NCBI GenBank assembly: GCA_900155495.1
Contig: FTLJ01000434.1
Coordinates: 1-64,000 of the forward strand
Direction of reading: 5' to 3'
From: Porogramme epimiltina
Taxonomy: Eukaryota; Basidiomycota; Agaricomycetes; Polyporales; Polyporaceae
DNA length: 64,000 bases
Shown here: piece after piece, positions 22,242-34,502 of the stretch
Layout: the number at the start of each line of letters is the position of its first letter
Numbering within the stretch: position 1 is the stretch's first letter
The notes under the pieces: model-generated
Told to the model about the DNA's origin: nothing
The model's input: the letters and a program-made list of their open reading frames with translations, nothing else
The model's database searches: none
Program-made: the position numbers and the translations under genes

Positions 22242-23940
22242 TTACGCAACGGCAGCCTGCGCCGCCGCCGCCGGGGTCTCGATACCAGCAGGGGCGGCGG
22301 CGTCCGCAGCGGTCGCGGTGACGGCAGCCGCGACCGCGCCCGCGCTCGCGCCGCCGCTCTTCTTGCGGCTGGCGGCGACAGTCTCGAGCACGCTCGCGAG
22401 GCCCGCCTTCCACGCGTGGAGGCGCTTCTCGAGGAGCACCCACTGCTCGCGCTCGAACGCGCGCGGCGACGCGCGGGTGACGTGCAGCGTTTGGGCGGTC
22501 TGGGAGAGCTTGCCGGTGAGGAGGCCCGCGCGAATCACTGTGCGGTGGGGGCGGGGTGCGGAAGGCGTGTGCGAGTGAGTAAGAGGGTTTAGGGGGAGGG
22601 AACAGGGTGGGGGACGCACCATCGATGACCCACGACTCGACCTGCGTGGGCTCGATTTGCAGCGCGGACGCGATCGAGGAGTAGGGCACGTCACGGCCCA
22701 TGTTCTGGAAGCCGAGCGTCGCGAGCGTGAGGAGCCTGATCTTCCGCTCCAGCTGTGCGTTGTCGAGCTCTGGGGAAACTCGAATCAGACATATTGCCCC
22801 CTTGCGCGGAAAGAAATGGGAAGTGGAGAACGCAAAGTATGCACACGCACCGTACTTGGCAAACACGCCGGCATGGCTGTCTGCCCATGCCTTGTACTGC
22901 GCAAGGCTGTCGTTGAGGAAGATCTGGAGGAGCGCGAAGAGTTCGTGGTCCTTCGCGGCGACGACGGCGTCGAGGCGGAATAGGGAGTCGAAGTCGAAGT
23001 AGGAAGGCAGGCGGAGAGCAGCAGCGACAGCTTCCATTGCCGCGCTCTGTGCTGCTGGGGAGGAGGGGGGGAGGGAACGGATGTAGGAGAGCTGGTATTG
23101 GAAAGATGTTGCTCTGGGAGATGACATAGGTCATTGAACCAGTGTAATATTGAAGGGGTTGGACTCACGACTCTCCAGCCTTCTGGAAGACATCAACGAT
23201 TAGCTTGAGGAAGCCGCTCTTCTCATCTTGTGAAACGTCCCACTCCGAAAGCCACTTCTCAACCTCCGATTGGGAAAGACCAAGGACGTCAAGCTCGTCG
23301 TTCGCGCTTGCATGCTCGATGAGCGCCCTGTATACAGGTAGCCGCAACGCAGACCGTCGGGGGATGGCGTTAAACAGATTTGAGAGTCTAAGGCGCGCCA
23401 GTAGAGTTTAGCACAAATTTTGGAAATAGGCATAAATGTCCGTACATGTGGTATTTGGTAGAGGTATGGTCGGGTGAGGAAGAGATGTGGCTGAGAAGGG
23501 CGTCGAGTTGTGTGCGGGTTTCGGGAGCATCGATAGGGTAGAGGACAAGGAAGTGGGAGAACAGAAGGTTGAAGAAACCCTCGATCTCTGCGCAACAGAG
23601 TAAAAGATCTGTGGGGGGATTAGCGAAGGGAGGACGCACCCTTTTCTGACCCATCTCCAAGCCCCTTTACCTCCTGCAGAACGGCGCCGAGAGCCGTTTT
23701 CCTCCGCGCGGGATCCTCATCAATGGATTTTTGACCCTCCGGAGTGGCGACGGAGTCCTGGAAGGGCTGAACGTATGCCTCGCGTCCTTCCTCGGGGAGA
23801 GCACGAGCGAGATAATTTACAAGCTCGAGGATCTAGGCGAGATGTCTGATTGAGCGTGCTGACGGCGTACGACGCATAGGACGAACCTGCTCCTCGAAGG
23901 TGCCCTCCGCAAAGATAGATATTGAGTCTGTTACGGCCAT
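22242..23940 (-). CDS. Translation initiation factor eIF3 subunit M
   Basis: Seven exons (23887-23940, 23640-23832, 23446-23587, 23169-23387, 22851-23113, 22620-22769, 22242-22537) give 438 aa; all introns are GT-AG with matching phases. The protein starts MAVTDSISIFAEGTFEEQ. It has the PCI-domain region typical of eIF3m: DSLFRLDAVVAAKDHELFAL, LERKIRLLTLATLGFQ, PYSSIASALQIEPTQVESWV, GLLTGKLSQTAQTLHVTRAS and WVLLEKRLHAWKAGLASVLE. It ends in an Ala-rich tail (~45 residues). eIF3m is a structural subunit of the 40S-binding eIF3 complex. It is divergently arranged with MDM34, sharing a 549-bp upstream region. Confidence 0.85.
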
Positions 23941-24489
23941 GTTTTGATCAGAGTATACGTGAAAGCAGAAAAGGTGCAAGGGGATGTCGAGTGCGGCGGC
24001 AAAAATAAGCGCAAACAACCCATCGCGGCTTCTGGGATTGGCGCCTGTTCCTGGTCCTCGGATCGGTGGGTGCTTGCCCGCACGAGGCAGTCTATGGGCG
24101 GTCTGCAGATTTGTTGAGTCGAGAAATACATGCAGCTCCTCTGTTTCTGCCACCGCAACTGCCCGCGAGAGGCCTTCCAGGACGCCTTTCCCGACGTTGC
24201 CCGTGTCCGAGCATGACGATCTCCCACTCGAGGCGGAACCCGGAGAAATTCATTTTGGTGCCGCCGGGGTTCGCAAGCCTCGCCCCGCCTCGAGCTCTCT
24301 CCGGCATGCCATCTGCACTCTCCCCTCTTCCTCCTCGGGGCCGGCCTCTCCCCCTCTAATTCGCTCTCTCTTCTCTTGCTCGGCCTAGCGTCCACACATC
24401 TTATAGACTAGAGCAACACCACCTCGGGTTTCTGGCTCCTAACACACACATCCTCCGCGCTCTCCCGACCTCATGCACGCTCAGCCTCG
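23941..24489. promoter_or_regulatory. Shared upstream region of eIF3m (minus) and MDM34 (plus)
   Basis: The 549-bp spacer lies between two divergent start codons and must hold both promoters. Its plus-strand 3' part is C/T-rich (CCTCCGCGCTCTCCCGACC just before the MDM34 ATG), as in many basidiomycete leader regions. Open frames in it are not supported by homology. Confidence 0.45.
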
Positions 24490-26793
24490 ATGTCATTCAC
24501 GTTCAAATGGCCACGCTTCTCCGACCAGTTCCACGCAAATGCTATCCAGATGCTCGAGTCTGCCCTCAACAAGGGCAACAAACCTCCCGTCATAGCAGAC
24601 AGGATCGAGGTCGTCGAGTTAGAGATGGGCACCCAGGTTCGTATCCTTCAAGAAGAACCGCCCTACATAATCTTACTTTCCTCTTACTTCAATTAGCCTC
24701 CAGAACTAGAAATTCGAGACATCGGAGAACTCACGATGGACCAGTTTCGAGGAATCTTCCGCCTCACATACGCTGGGGATGCTCACATAGTTCTGAGGAC
24801 CAAGGTCCAGGTGCGTCCAGAACATATCACAGCGTTCGAGCTACTTCATACTAACACATACTAGGCGAACCCCCTCAACCACAAACAGCCCGACATCCAC
24901 ATCATGAGCGGCTCTCGAGGCATGCTCGCCGCGAAACACCCTCTCGTCGTTCCCATGCTCCTCCGCCTATCCCAATTCCGTCTCAACTCGTATGTTGTCC
25001 TCGTCGTCTCTCGTCAGAAGGGCATCACCCTTGTCTTCAAGACCGACCCACTTCAGAATGTCGACATCAACAGTACATTCGACTCCATCGCTGTCATCCA
25101 GAAGTTCATTCAGCGCGAGATCGAGGGCCAGTTGCGTCAAATGTTTCGCGAGGACCTGCCAGGGATTATCCACCGCCTCAGCCAACAATGGGTGAAGGCC
25201 AAAGTGGAGGCACCCTACCTCGCCAAGCAGCCTGCAGCACCCACCGGCATGGCACGCTCGCGGAGTTACGAGACTGCGTCAACACCAGACCCGTCTTCCT
25301 ACCGCTTCTCCCGCATGCCGCCTGCTGGATTTGTACCGAGTCTCCCCCGCAGACCATCATCTGCCATCCCTTTCATCACGCGTCCCCGCTCTCCGTCTGC
25401 ACGTTCGGTCACTAGCACAGGCAAACGACCAACTGCGTCTCTTATCACCTCTTTCGTTTCCCGACCGCCCTCCCAGACTTCCTCTCCCCTCCAACTCCAC
25501 CATCCTCACCCTGACGGACCGACATCTTTCCCGGAAATAGAACATTACGATCCTACATACGGTCTCCGCCCAGAAGGTCTCCCCTCAAAAGGCACATTCA
25601 GTAACCTGCGCGATCTCTTCGGCCGAAATAAGGGCCTTGCGGACCTCGCCGAAGAGTCCAGCGAGGTGGACTCCCTTGACGAAACCGGCTCCTTCGACCC
25701 CGGCACATGGGAGGATTTCCTATCGGAGAGCGGCAACGTCGGACCGTCCGTATCTGAGGCAGGTGACGTCACGGAATACGAAACGGTCCCCGCCGTGGGT
25801 GGAGGGACAATCACACGCCCACGGGTGTACCACTCCCAGTCCCAAATCCATGTCTCGTCCGACGCGGCCAGCGTATCGACCGCGCCGAACCCCATGCTTC
25901 TGTCCCGCACAGCCTCTCTTCAGTCCATCGCACGCACGCCTTCACGACCCGGCTCGCTGTACAACCCCTACTTTGCGGGCATGACGCCACTTTACGAATC
26001 CAATCCGGACATGCATCCCTACTCGAACCCATACTACGCAGAGTCCTCCGCGGGCCCGCTCAGGCACCCGCAGCCCATCCCACCCGTCCCGGCCCTCGAC
26101 CCCTCCCGTTACCGGCGCCCCTCTAGCCCATCCAGCCTCCAGACCCAGCGCTCGCGCTCCGACGACACCCCGCACTCCGTCCCGACCACAACGCCGCCCT
26201 CAGAGCTCGACCCACCCAGCGTCCGCATTACTCGCCCGCGCCGGCTCTCCACCGCGTCCTCGAACCTCGAGTCCATCTCCGCAAGCTCCCTCGACGCGCA
26301 CCACCACCACCTCGTCGGCGGCGAGCACCCGGGCCTCGGCGGCGCGGGCGACCCCAAGATCGTCCTCCGCCCCGCGCTCAACGGCTCCGTGCACAAGCTC
26401 TCGACGCTCTCCCACTCGAACCACACCCTCTCGCCCTACACGCGCACCGTCGAGCACTTCACCGTCCGCTCCGTGCCCCCGCGCGACGCGTCGCACGCAC
26501 CGGGCGCAGGGCCCGCGTCCGCCACCGAGCGGCAGCCCGTCCGCGCGCGGCGCAAGCGCATGCACCGGCTCGGCGGCGGGAAGAAGCCCCCGGCGGCGGC
26601 GCCGACGCCGCCCCTGGGGCGCGCGGGCGGGAGCGGGGACGAGGGTGACGGGATGAGCGGGCGCGCACCGCTGTCCGATTTCGACGCGTCTGAGATGGAC
26701 CGCTACTTTCGCTCGCGCGACGACCTCATCCCGCGCTACCCGAGCCTCCACCCGTCGCACGTCCGGAGGCGCATGCCCTACCCGCCGTCGTGA
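24490..26793 (+). CDS. MDM34: Mitochondrial distribution and morphology protein 34 (ERMES subunit)
   Basis: Exons 24490-24636, 24697-24810 and 24865-26793 give 729 aa. The N-terminal ~190 residues are strongly MDM34-like: [70 protein letters not shown] and [20 protein letters not shown]. This is the lipid-transfer SMP domain of the ER-mitochondria encounter structure (Mdm10/12/34, Mmm1). The remaining ~530 residues are a low-complexity Ser/Pro tail with a His-rich patch and basic runs, longer than in yeast (459 aa in total). A C-terminal extension is common in basidiomycetes, but its role is unknown. The start is the first ATG, and the protein opens directly with the conserved motif. Confidence 0.9.
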
Positions 26794-27410
26794 AGCGGGC
26801 GGTGTCGTCCGCGCGCCTGTCCCTCATATGTCGAGCCGTCGTCGTCCCTCCACATCTCGTGCCTCCCATACCCCTCTGCATGCCCATTCGTCCATCTATC
26901 CGGCGCCTGGGGCCGCACTGCGTTCCGCCCTCACTTGACACTTGGTTGTAGTTTCGTGTACAGTAGCCATCCGCGCCGCGCCGCCGTGGTCCTAATTTGC
27001 AATAGTAGAGCACACCTCGTCCGTTTGCGATGATGATCCATTCAGTTTCGGCTCTTGCGTGCCCAGGCCTCAGGGTCGCGGTGCGCCTCACGTGCGTCGT
27101 GTCTTCGGCTGGGGGATGTCTTACGTCTCGCGCTCGAGGACGGTGCGCAGATGGGCCTTATATCGGACTGAACGCGGGTCCGAGGGCGGGGAAACTTCCG
27201 TCCGTGGCTTGGAATTGCATTCCGCCTGGGATATTCATACTAGCACCAGTAAGGGGAGTGCCCGCCAAGGGGTCTAACGTAGGCGAGGGCTGGCTCGCAT
27301 TCTCGAAGTCCTATAACACGCAGCGGTACCGTATGGAAAAAGAGGGCAGAAGTGCGGAAAAGCGTGAATCAGTAAAGCTATTACGAATAAAATGAATTAA
27401 AGGGGGCCCG
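26794..27410. other. Convergent intergenic region MDM34 / virilizer
   Basis: About 615 bp of shared 3' flank. No supported gene; a 121-codon frame (27030-27395) has no start context, splice or family support. Confidence 0.45.
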
Positions 27411-30400
27411 TCAGGCGGCCATCGCGACACCTACGTCCACATGCATGCTCGGGAGCCTGGATGTGTTCGCGCGGGCGGAAGACTGGCGGAGCTGCCTAAA
27501 GTCGTTGTTCGAGTACGTCTTCGTCAGGCCCGTCGCAGCGGGGGAGCGCAGCAGTGTCGGCGGCGAGACCGTCACGAGCCCGAGCACATCCTGGTTCAGC
27601 GCGCGCCGAGGCGGCGTCGCCGGCGCGGGCGTGTGCTCGCGCAGGAGGCCCTCGAGCGCGTGCAGCGTGAGCTGGACCGTATCAGGGAGGATGCTAGTAG
27701 AGGGAGGAGACGGGGAAGGGGCACTGTCGCTAACGAAGACAAGTTTGCCAGAGACAACGTCGAGCCGCTCGGTGAGCTCGGGAGAGATTGTGGAGTTGAG
27801 GGATTCGCGGAAGGTAATGAAGCGCTCGGAAGGGACGGTTTGGAGCTCGCACATGCGCGGGACCGTGTTCGATGTATCGACCATCCACTCGAAGAGAGAG
27901 AGGAGGATATCCACAGCGACCTCGCCGATAGCTGTAGAGCGCTCGGCGAGATCCAAGACCAGTCGGCCCACCGCGAGCGTGACCTTCGGTGGGTCGATGT
28001 AGGAGGCAGTGATGGTCTTGAGGATTGTCACGGATCGCTGGAGCCGTTCCTCGAGTTTCTCTGCGTAGAGGTCTGCGACTTGCAGAGAGCGCCACAGCGC
28101 GATGACCACGGCGAGACGCATTTCGTTGTCGAACACCTCGTAGTTTTCAGCAAGGTCTTGTGAGAGTTCGTCGAGGTGGGGAGGAGACAGGTGGAGTTCG
28201 AGAAGTGCAATAAGCGATGACGCGAAGATGTGCGGCGCCTCTTCGGATGCCGCGAGACTGTCGATGACCCAGTTGCCGGGCAAGGCTTGCATAGTTTCCC
28301 GAAGGAACCGGAAGAAGAGGGAGATTTGGCTTTGTGTGATCGTGCGCTTGATTTCAGACAGGGTGTCGTCCTGGAGGGCTTCAACGGCCTGTGCGACGTC
28401 CTTGATCTCTTCGGTAAGGAGCCATTCTCCAACCCCAACGACGCCTTGGTCGAGTTCGACGAGCCGTCTGACGAAATGCACCTTGTTCTCGGTGTCAAGG
28501 GCGTGGCCGAACGACCAGAGCTCTGGGAGCATCGTAGGAATAACACGTTGTACCCAGAGCGTTCGCTGAGCATCAGTGCAGTCTTCGGCCGGGAGGATGT
28601 AGTCAAGAAGCCAAAAGACTTGCAGAAGATGATGGGCGGGGTCGAGGCTGACGCTGTGGAGGCCGTGTTCCAACAATGTGCGAAGGACAACTTGTGCGCC
28701 GGGAGGGATTTTGAGTGAATCTGAGGTTTGTGCAGAAAGGGCTTTTGCCATGTCGATGGAAATTTGCCTGGCATCGCGGGAGGCGACAGACACGCGGCTG
28801 GACTGAGAGTAGAGCATGTCCGCCGCATCTGCACACGCGAATACGTCCGCGACGTCCGTCATCAGGGTGCGCAAGAGACGTGAGGGGAGTGGATTGTTTG
28901 GAACCAGTCGCAATAGCAAACGGAGGATATCGTCGGCCATGGCGAAAAGCTGGACAATAACTTCTTGGGCTCTTTGTGGCGGCGGTTGACGGATGGAGAA
29001 GTGGTTACGAAGCTCCTCGACGACAGGCGCGAGAAGGTTACATAGTGCATTAAGGATGCTGCACCCAGCCTCATCCCAGAAGTCGTCCAACACTTGTGAT
29101 TCTTCATATTCTTCAAATTCCCGGTTCACGTAAGCGAGGGCAACCCTCGCCGTCCGCAAACTGCCGAACGTGGGCGGTCGAACCAATGGCCGCAGCAACT
29201 CATCGACGACACCTTGGAGCCCGTCGTCGACGACGAGGGCCGCTTGTCGCATCGATGCTCTCTCCTCAGCTGTGATGAATGTCGTGGTCGTTCCAATCTT
29301 AAAGACAGCATCGAGAAGGTCGGGTTTGAGCATGGCGCATGGAATCTTCGCGAGATCAACCAGTATATGTTCCGCTTCCATGGTTGACGAATATATGAGT
29401 TCTGAATCCTTCGTCCCGTCACTTGGAGGATCAGGATCAATCATCCACTCAAGGCGGTTTGTCATCTGGCGGAGCAGTAGCAAATGGTTCACGATCTGGA
29501 AATGCGACTAGTTCAGCGAAATCGAGAAATACGGAAGGTATAATCGGAAGTTACCTCACGATACCCATCTACCCCTTGCCACAGTCTTAGTATGCCAAAT
29601 ATGCGAAGCCTAGTGGGCTTGTCGGGCAAACAATCTGACCATGCATAGACTGCCAACACACAAGCGATACCGATGTATGCCCGGACGAACGCAAGAAATT
29701 CGTCCTGTGAAGTGGAGGTGGATGATGACCTGTGTGAAAGTAGGGAGGGTAGCGTGACAGGAACAATAGGGTTCTCAGCTAAACTGGTAAGCACGTCTGG
29801 ATGGGCGACCATTGACCCTAGCCAGATGCCGAAAGACTCTTCTTCTGTTCCAATATCCTTCATCATGGTTGCAGCCGTCTCGAAGTCGCCTTGAGTGTTA
29901 GAGAACGTATCCTCGAGAGTTGCCCAACCCCGTATCCTTGAAGACAGTTGCTTTGCGACAGACCGCAACTCCCTGCTGTTGTTGGGATCTGATGATATTG
30001 ACCGGACTAGTTCATGGAACCAGTCCGCGTCAAGTTTCTTCGCCACGTCGATATTTGATGCTGCATATAGGATCCTCAGAATTGTTGTGTCGTCTTCTAA
30101 GGAGGTGATGTCAAAAATCTTCTGCAGGTCAATGACATCCTTGAGAAGAGGGTTAGTACTAAAACGCCATATCATATAACAGACATTCTCACTAGGAGGC
30201 TTTTGGCCATGACCGACGGCTGGGAGGCCATGTTACACAGTATCCCGGCAACAAGATAGGCCTGACTTGTAGCCCTATCCTAAATCCTTACACTGTGAGT
30301 GTGCTCGAAAGAGAACCACCGCAAGGGGCGCACCTTTGCACTAACGCATCCAGCGACCTTTTCTGCAAATCGAGTTGCGGTTTGAGAGGTGACGTCGTCA

Positions 30401-31189
30401 GGCACAGGTCGTGTAGTGAGGTTGTAGGCTTTCTCAAGGTCGAATTCGGGGTCCTCTTCCTCTAGATCAGGGTGTATATGCGGGAACTGAGGCAAGTCCC
30501 AATCGTCATTTGGAGGCTTCAGGCAGAAGACGAGACAAATGGCCAATTCGAGAGAGGGGGAATCCGGGATGAGCTTGAGGAGCGCCCGAGCGAGTTGTGT
30601 TGGATCTCGTGCGTTCGCTGGATCCAAGGACGCAGGAAGTGTTGGAGATTCAATTGAAGGGAGTGGCTTTGGTGCGTAGACATCAGGAGCGATGAGCATT
30701 TCGGTGACTACGTCCCCATATATCGCCATGGACAAGCTCTCGAACTCGCCTCGGACAATCATGAGACGCGTAGCGTACTAGAAAGACACGTCAGTGGAAT
30801 CACTTATCCCTGCACGGCTTGGACGCACCTCATGCCCCATATTTACCGTGAAATCCCTCTGGCCACCCGAGTACACGATAGAGGTCGGAACTAGTGCGTT
30901 CGAAGGCTTCGGTTTCTCCTTGGCGTTAGGGTTGGTTATGGGATGCGCGTTGAAGTAAACGTCGAGACGGAAGGCGGGCGGCGCCGTTCGACTAGGACTG
31001 GCTATGAGGGCACACGACAATGCGCATAGGAAGCAGCACGGACCTGACAATATCAGGACATTGCGAGAATGGCCTTGCGTCTGCGGGGAATACGCGGAGG
31101 GTCTGGACGCGTACTGGGGCGGAAAAGCGGATTGCAGAGAGCCCGCCTTGCGCGGACGCCTCGAGTGTACACCATTGTAGTAGGACCAT
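27411..31189 (-). CDS. Virilizer homologue (m6A methyltransferase complex scaffold)
   Basis: Six exons (31044-31189, 30829-30997, 30334-30777, 30193-30279, 29555-30139, 27411-29507), with five GT-AG introns of 46-54 bp and matching phases, give 1175 aa. The N-terminal ~170 residues show the virilizer N-domain pattern: LRVFPADARPFSQCPDI, an aromatic FRLDVYFNAHP, LVPTSIVYSGGQRDFTVNMG and ATRLMIVRGEFESLSMAIYG. The rest is alpha-helical, armadillo-like repeat sequence, ending in a basic Ser-rich tail. In animals and plants VIRMA scaffolds the METTL3 writer with WTAP and HAKAI; the same role here is inferred from family. The protein is shorter than animal VIRMA (~1800 aa). It is divergent with the ORMDL gene. 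Confidence 0.75.
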
Positions 31190-31574
31190 GTTCAGAAAGA
31201 CATACGGGGATTGACGGCAGACAAAGAGAGGACAATAAGGATACAGATACGGAGTACAGCAAGCGCCGCGGCGGCGGGGAGAGCGTGGGCAGCAAGAGTG
31301 GGAGTGGAAGTGGAAGCAGGCGAGGACGGGGAACTCAGACGAACTCGGGCCAGTGGACGGGGACGGATGACATCGTCCGGCACCCGGCGCCTCTTCCGGG
31401 ACGGCCCACGCTGTCCATAATGGGCGCTTGACCAGTGCGCCACGGGGAGACACTCGCCTGAGTCGCCTCTGCGCAGGGCCACGACGACACTCGGACTGCT
31501 TTCCGTCTTATCGCACCACTTTCCCCGCCCTTTATTTGCCCCGTCTCCGCAGTCTATGCCCTCGCCCCCGTAGG
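31190..31574. promoter_or_regulatory. Shared upstream region of virilizer (minus) and ORMDL gene (plus)
   Basis: 385 bp between divergent start codons, G/A-rich on the plus strand in its left half and C/T-rich before the ORMDL ATG. No further motif can be called with confidence. Confidence 0.4.
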
Positions 31575-32545
31575 ATGTCCTTGCCAGCAATGACGTCCAC
31601 CATCAGCCCCAGGAAGACTGCGACCCCAAACCTCTCCGTCCGCGTGGGTCGGCAGCGCAGCAGCAGCATCGTCAAGGTCGAGAAGCTCGACGATGAGACC
31701 CAGGCAGACGTGCTCGACCAGGGTGTGTACGACAACCTCAACGCGGAGTGGGTGAACCGCAAAGGTACGCCATACATGTCCCGGCCGAGTAGTCGCCGCT
31801 GCTAACCCTGAGACGCTCTCCGACTAGGCGCATGGCTCATCCATCCCGTCCTCATTTTCGCCGGCAAGGTCGTCATTGACACCATCCCTGGCATGCGCCA
31901 GGAAGTAAGCTGGACACTGGTTAACCTCTTGTATCTAGGGGTAAGCGCACCCCACTGGCCTTGCGACGCGAAGCATGCTCCCTGACATGTGAATCTCTTC
32001 CCCAGTTCTCCTACCTGATGTTCCACTATGTCACTGGGATACCCTTCCACTCGGATCTACACGGGGGAGTATACGACAACCTCACGCTGTGGGAGCAGAT
32101 CGACGAGGGTGCGCAGTACACCCCTGCAAAGAAATGGCTCTTCATCGTGCCCATAACATTGTGAGTTCCTGCCAAGCTCTCCGTGCCTTTCGTTCCCCGT
32201 CCCGACCGGCTTCCCGTTCCAGGTTCCTTGCTTCCACGCATTACACGCACTACGATCCCTGGCTCTTCGCCGTCAACCTCTCCGCCCTCGTCTTCGTTCT
32301 CATCCCCAAGCTCCCAATAGTAAGTCCCCGCTTCCGCCAGTGCGCGGCCCTACGGCACCCCGGACGCCCTTACTAATGCCCCACAGTTCCACCGCTACCG
32401 CGTGCGCTTCATGGTCCCCGACGACCCATCCGGCGTCGGCACCCCACTCACACCCTCCTTCCCCCCATCCGGCGCGTCGACCCCTACGCACAGCAGCATG
32501 CCCATTCCCCCCATCAACATCAGCGAGGTGGACTCGAGGCTATGA
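31575..32545 (+). CDS. ORMDL family regulator of serine palmitoyltransferase
   Basis: Five exons (31575-31764, 31828-31940, 32006-32160, 32223-32319, 32387-32545) give 237 aa. A Ser-rich N-terminus carrying possible phosphosites (QRSSS) precedes the family core: GAWLIHPVLIFAGKVVIDTIP, WTLVNLLYLGFSYLMFHYV, GTPF-like GIPFHSDL, LTLWEQIDEGAQYTPAKKWL and YTHYDPWLFAVNLSALVFVLIPKLP. Hydrophobic segments match the four-helix ORMDL fold in the ER membrane. Orm proteins bind and restrain serine palmitoyltransferase; in yeast this is relieved by phosphorylation of the N-terminal Ser cluster, so the SSS run is a candidate regulatory site. A fungal-type C-terminal Pro/Ser extension of about 45 residues is present. 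Confidence 0.88.
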
Positions 32546-32919
32546 CCCGCATCTCACGCCCGCTCGCTTCTCCTTCCGTCCATTACTCATACATCCACAC
32601 ACGCACCGTCCGTAGACGCGGTTAGCACATCCACGGGGCGCCCGACACGCTATGTATCCCGCCGCGCGTCCCGCGCTGGCCTCCCCCTCCATCTTCTTGT
32701 CGTTCACACTGTCGTCGCGCTACCAAGGTAATACAGGGCTCTCTCTGGCCATCCTAATACGCTTTCGCTGCACGCAATGATATACATCTATGATCTATCC
32801 TTCTAATACGCTTCCGGAACCCGCTTCCGGGCACCGCCATCTGAGGCTGAGTACGGTCACCGCGCCGCGCCCCCTTAAATTTTGTCAACACCGTTTGCGT
32901 CCGCCTTCGTGTTCACGAA
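32546..32919. other. Convergent intergenic region
   Basis: About 370 bp between the ORMDL gene and MTD1 stop codons; 3' UTRs only, no gene seen. Confidence 0.45.
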
Positions 32920-34502
32920 TCACGATGACGGCGCTGGCTCCAGGACCATTTGTCCGTACTGCTGCAGCCGCAGCCTGCGTGGCGTATCAGCATCCGGGCT
33001 CGGGCAGGGTGCGGCTGTAATGAGTGAGCACACGTACAAATTCCTCAGGAGCATCATGATCGTGACCTTCCCGATCGTGGGCAGGTAGAGCGACGCCTGG
33101 CCAGCCAGTCAAGTAAGGTCAGTAAGTCAGTCCGTACCCCGGGAACGCGCGTCCTCGGCCGACGGGCATGGGCTCCCGTCCCCGCGGGGCGGCGCGACGA
33201 AACAACCGCAGACGCACCTTCTCCCGGACGTCCGCCTCGAAGTTCTTGTCCGCCGCGACGTTGAGGCACACGCACCCGTCCTTGAGCGCCGCCGTGCGCA
33301 CCTTGTACGCCGCGCTCGGCACCGCGGACACGACGACGTCCGAGAGCGCGAGGCACGCGTCGAGCGTGAGCGCGCACGGGTGCGCGACGTGCCGCGGGTG
33401 GTACTTGCGCGCCGCGGCGGACGCGCCGTCGCCCTGCGCCGCGGCCTGGGGGCGCTTCGTGTACTCCTGGATGGAGTCGATGTCGACGGAGAAGACGCGC
33501 GCGCCGTCGTTGGCGAGCAGCGCGGCGAGCGGGCGGCCGACGACCTCGGACCTGCGCGCCGCGTCGGTTGGTCAGCGTGTGGTAAATTAGGCGGCGGCGG
33601 GGAAGTTGGGGCGGGAAGAGTGCGGGACGCACCTGTTAATCACGGTGATGGTCTTGCCGTACGCGCGGTCGCCGTATGGGAGGAGCTTGTTGTACACGCC
33701 CACGAACTCGAGACACTTGACGATCGCGAGCGGGGTGCAGGGGAGGATGGACTTGACGTACCCCGGCGGAGGCTCGTCGTTGACTGCGGGCGGTGCATCC
33801 TGCGCGGAGGCGGATGGGAGCGAGGAAGCCAGCGCCTTGGGCTGGATGAAGCGAATGCTGGCGGAAAGAAGGATGAGGAAGGACGTCGATTGGGGCAGGT
33901 GGATGGGCACAGAAAACATACTTGTGGTAGAGGTTGTAGTGGAACTTGAAATTAAGACCCTCTACATCCTTGAAGGGGGACACGATCTACACATATGTGT
34001 CAGAGCAGTGCTCCGAGTCCGCGCAGGGTGCTAGCTCAACCTGCTGCAGGTAGTGGTCCTAGACGAGAGTTCATAAGTGGGATGGCACGCTTTTGGGAGG
34101 GAAACGCACTTGCTGAGCCCCGAAGATGGGGTAGTAGACCTATGACATCATCATTCGTCTTTCAGTAAAAGCCATATTGTCAGAGATGGAAGGGCGCACC
34201 ATGATCCCGTCTACGCTGTTGTCCTCATTCGCCTCAATAATCGCCTCCTCTACTCCTTCGCCTGGCGCAAGTGACTCGTCTGCTGCAGCCCCTGTCTTGC
34301 GCAGGACGAACTCCACGCCAAGCGCGTCGCACTGCTTCTTCGTGAACTCCGCGTAGAACTTGCTGGGCGCAGAGCTGGTGGCGAGGATGCCGACCAATTT
34401 CGGGGGACGGGGCGCCGAAGCGAGAGTAGACTTGATCTCGACGCGGAAGGTCTCCGCTATTAAGTCCGCCTTGAGCAAGACGCCTTTGCCTTCTGCTGTC
34501 AT
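32920..34502 (-). CDS. MTD1: NAD-dependent methylenetetrahydrofolate dehydrogenase
   Basis: Eight exons (34200-34502, 34110-34139, 34041-34058, 33922-33986, 33633-33857, 33218-33551, 33038-33096, 32920-32974), all GT-AG, give 362 aa (yeast Mtd1 is 320 aa). Two exons are tiny: 30 nt (VYYPIFGAQQ) and 18 nt (DHYLQQ). Key blocks are KLVGILATSSAPSKFYAEFT, GIMVYYPIFGAQQDHYLQQI, PCTPLAIVKCLEF, YGKTITVINRSEVVGRPLAA (NAD-binding loop) and DVVVSAVPSAAYKV. The enzyme oxidises 5,10-methylene-THF to methenyl-THF in the cytosol, feeding one-carbon units to purine synthesis. The 3'-terminal intron (32975-33037) is needed to reach RNLLRLQQYGQ; reading through it gives an unrelated tail. Confidence 0.87.

Noticed and set aside
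26200..26760. Minus-strand frames over the MDM34 tail
   Set aside because: Arg/Ala-rich mirror of low-complexity GC-rich coding DNA.
33054..33632. Arg-rich 192-codon frame within MTD1
   Set aside because: Out-of-frame reading of the MTD1 Rossmann exon.
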